This document shows, piece by piece, positions 21,457 through 22,650 of a DNA stretch of 22,650 nucleotides. Position numbers and translations under genes: made by a program. Numbering within the stretch: position 1 is the first letter of the stretch; every line of letters starts with the position of its first letter. The notes beneath the pieces are model-generated. The model did no database searches. It was not told where the DNA came from and saw nothing but the letters and a program-made list of their open reading frames with translations. This stretch comes from a virus, in IMG/VR virus record IMGVR_UViG_3300029951_000119, positions 1 to 22,650 of that record; one strand, written 5' to 3'.

Positions 21457-22650
21457 GAGCAGCGACGCCACCATCGGCTACTGGTACGGCGGCACGTTCC
21501 ATATGGGGCTGAGCCATGGCCCGCTGGACGAGATTCTGGAGATCCGCGGCGACGATAAGACCATGTTTCCGGCTTCGGGACAGCCCACCATGACCGCCAG
21601 TGGTGCGGTCACCATCAACGCACGTAGCCTGTACGGCGGCGAAAAGCAGGAGGGTGGTGTGCAGGGCACGCTCACCGTGCTGATGGGTGAGGCGACACAG
21701 GTGCCCAGCGCGGCGCTAGCCACCATCGAGCCCATCGTGCGGCCTGCTTACCGCAACATCTGCACCGTGGCATTTACCGGCCTGATCGGCGCGATGAGCC
21801 CCTACGTCAAAGCGTGGCGCTTTCGCGTGCGTCGCCATCTGAAGGGCTGGAATACGCCGGTTTGGCGTCCGGAGCTGTGCAAGGTCGGCCGTGGCATGAA
21901 CCCGGCGCACATCATCTATCAAGTACTCACCGACCCGGTGTGGAGCGCGTCGGAAGATGCCGGGCAGGGCCTCGACGATGCCAGCTTTCTGACAGCCGCG
22001 CAGGCGCTCTACAACGAAGGCATGGGACTCTGCCTCAAGTGGTCGTCGGCGGATGCGGTGGGCGACTTCATCAACATCGTGATCAACCACATCGGCGCAT
22101 TGCGCACCATCGACCCGACCACGAACCGCGCCGGCATCCGGTTGCTGCGCGCCGATTACGACGTGGCCACGTTGGCGGCCAATCCCAACACCGTGCTCGA
22201 TGAAAACGACATACTCGAGATGACCAGCTTTCAGGTGCCGGTACTCGATCAGTCCGTCAATCAGGTCACGGTGACATATCGCGACGTCGATACCAACGAA
22301 GATGCGGCGGTGGTGTACCAGAACCTGGCCAACATTCAGGCGCAGGGCAAGGTGGTGGACCAGTCCACCGCGTACCCAGGCGCGTGGAGTGCGGCGCTCG
22401 CCAGCCGCCTGGCGGCACGGGACTGCCACACGCTTAGCGCGTTGCTGGCCAAGGGCGAGTGCAAGGTCAAGAGCACGCGCTGGAAAACGAAGGTGGGCGA
22501 CGTGCTGCTGCTGAGCTGGGCGCGCGAGAAAGTGGTGCAGATGCCGATCCGCGTGCTCAAGGTCAACTATGGCGACAGCACCGCGCGCAGCCTCACGATC
22601 AGCTGGGCACAGGATGAGTTTGCGCTGCCGTCCACCTCGTACCTCACGCC
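21446..22650 (+). CDS. Tail-tip/host-recognition protein (partial, runs off the window)
   Basis: No stop is found before the right edge, so about 401 N-terminal residues are visible. The start at ATG 21446 lies inside the previous gene, preceded by GAGG (21436-21439). The opening GGKSSDATIGYWYGGTFHMG, then LSHGPLDEILEIRGDDKTMF, and the blocks YGGEKQEGGVQGTLTVLMGE, NPAHIIYQVLTDPVWSASED and LCLKWSSADAVGDFINIVIN are typical of the large tail-tip ('putative phage tail protein') family that plays the gpJ role in Mu-like siphophages and gene transfer agents. The visible part should be the ring-forming N-terminal half; receptor-binding parts would be further right. The frame shows no break. Confidence 0.82.
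   Translation, partial: MGGKSSDATIGYWYGGTFHMGLSHGPLDEILEIRGDDKTMFPASGQPTMTASGAVTINARSLYGGEKQEGGVQGTLTVLMGEATQVPSAALATIEPIVRPAYRNICTVAFTGLIGAMSPYVKAWRFRVRRHLKGWNTPVWRPELCKVGRGMNPAHIIYQVLTDPVWSASEDAGQGLDDASFLTAAQALYNEGMGLCLKWSSADAVGDFINIVINHIGALRTIDPTTNRAGIRLLRADYDVATLAANPNTVLDENDILEMTSFQVPVLDQSVNQVTVTYRDVDTNEDAAVVYQNLANIQAQGKVVDQSTAYPGAWSAALASRLAARDCHTLSALLAKGECKVKSTRWKTKVGDVLLLSWAREKVVQMPIRVLKVNYGDSTARSLTISWAQDEFALPSTSYLT

Overview
The window is a contiguous piece of a siphovirus-type prophage or phage genome of about 22.6 kb. It covers the end of the replication region, the whole packaging and head module, the tail tube and tape measure, and most of the tail-tip module. It is cut at both ends: a replication gene enters from the left and the large tail-tip gene runs off the right. 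The structural genes are very GC-rich, nearly all on the + strand, and joined by stop/start overlaps (ATGA, GTGA, TGATG). Composition and gene types suggest a GC-rich gammaproteobacterium, perhaps Xanthomonadales. That is inference, because no host gene is present to confirm it.

Layout. 2-331: end of a primase/helicase-like protein. 332-685: non-coding region with a large dyad array of TGCGGYAT-type octamers, a candidate origin or terminase (cosB-like) recognition region. 686-3983: terminase small and large subunits, separated by a reverse-strand DUF4145-type gene. 3980-4261: Mor-like DNA-binding protein. 4329-6051: reverse-strand cargo with a membrane protein and a TIR-domain protein. 6121-10293: gpW-like protein, portal, and a ClpP-type protease fused to a Mu gpT-like major capsid protein. 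10363-12125: decoration protein, head-tail joining and tail completion proteins, gpZ-like protein. 12171-16748: tail tube, frameshifted tail assembly chaperones, tape measure. 16748-22650: three structural proteins of unknown role, then a DUF2163/BR0599-type tail-tip cluster and the start of the tail-tip protein.

How the genes work together. The terminase subunits recognise and cut the DNA and pump it through the portal into a prohead built from the protease/capsid polyprotein. The small joining proteins close the head. The tube protein polymerises around the tape measure with help from the G/GT chaperones. The last genes form the host-contacting tip. The architecture is mosaic: lambda-type terminase, portal and tail assembly, a Mu gpT-like capsid, and a tail tip of the kind seen in Mu-like siphophages and gene transfer agents.

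The most notable region is the reverse-strand cargo. The TIR protein (5119-6051) has an N-terminal helical region, a TIR domain with a candidate catalytic Glu, and a C-terminus ending FDDDDIPF. The last six residues (DDDIPF) are identical to the tail with which bacterial SSB recruits its partner proteins. This suggests a TIR effector that uses or mimics the SSB interaction network. Other points of interest are the DUF4145 gene placed at the terminase junction with start/stop coupling preserved on both sides, an internal ribosome binding site that could release free capsid protein from the fusion, and a T_TTT_TTT frameshift heptamer in the tail chaperone gene.
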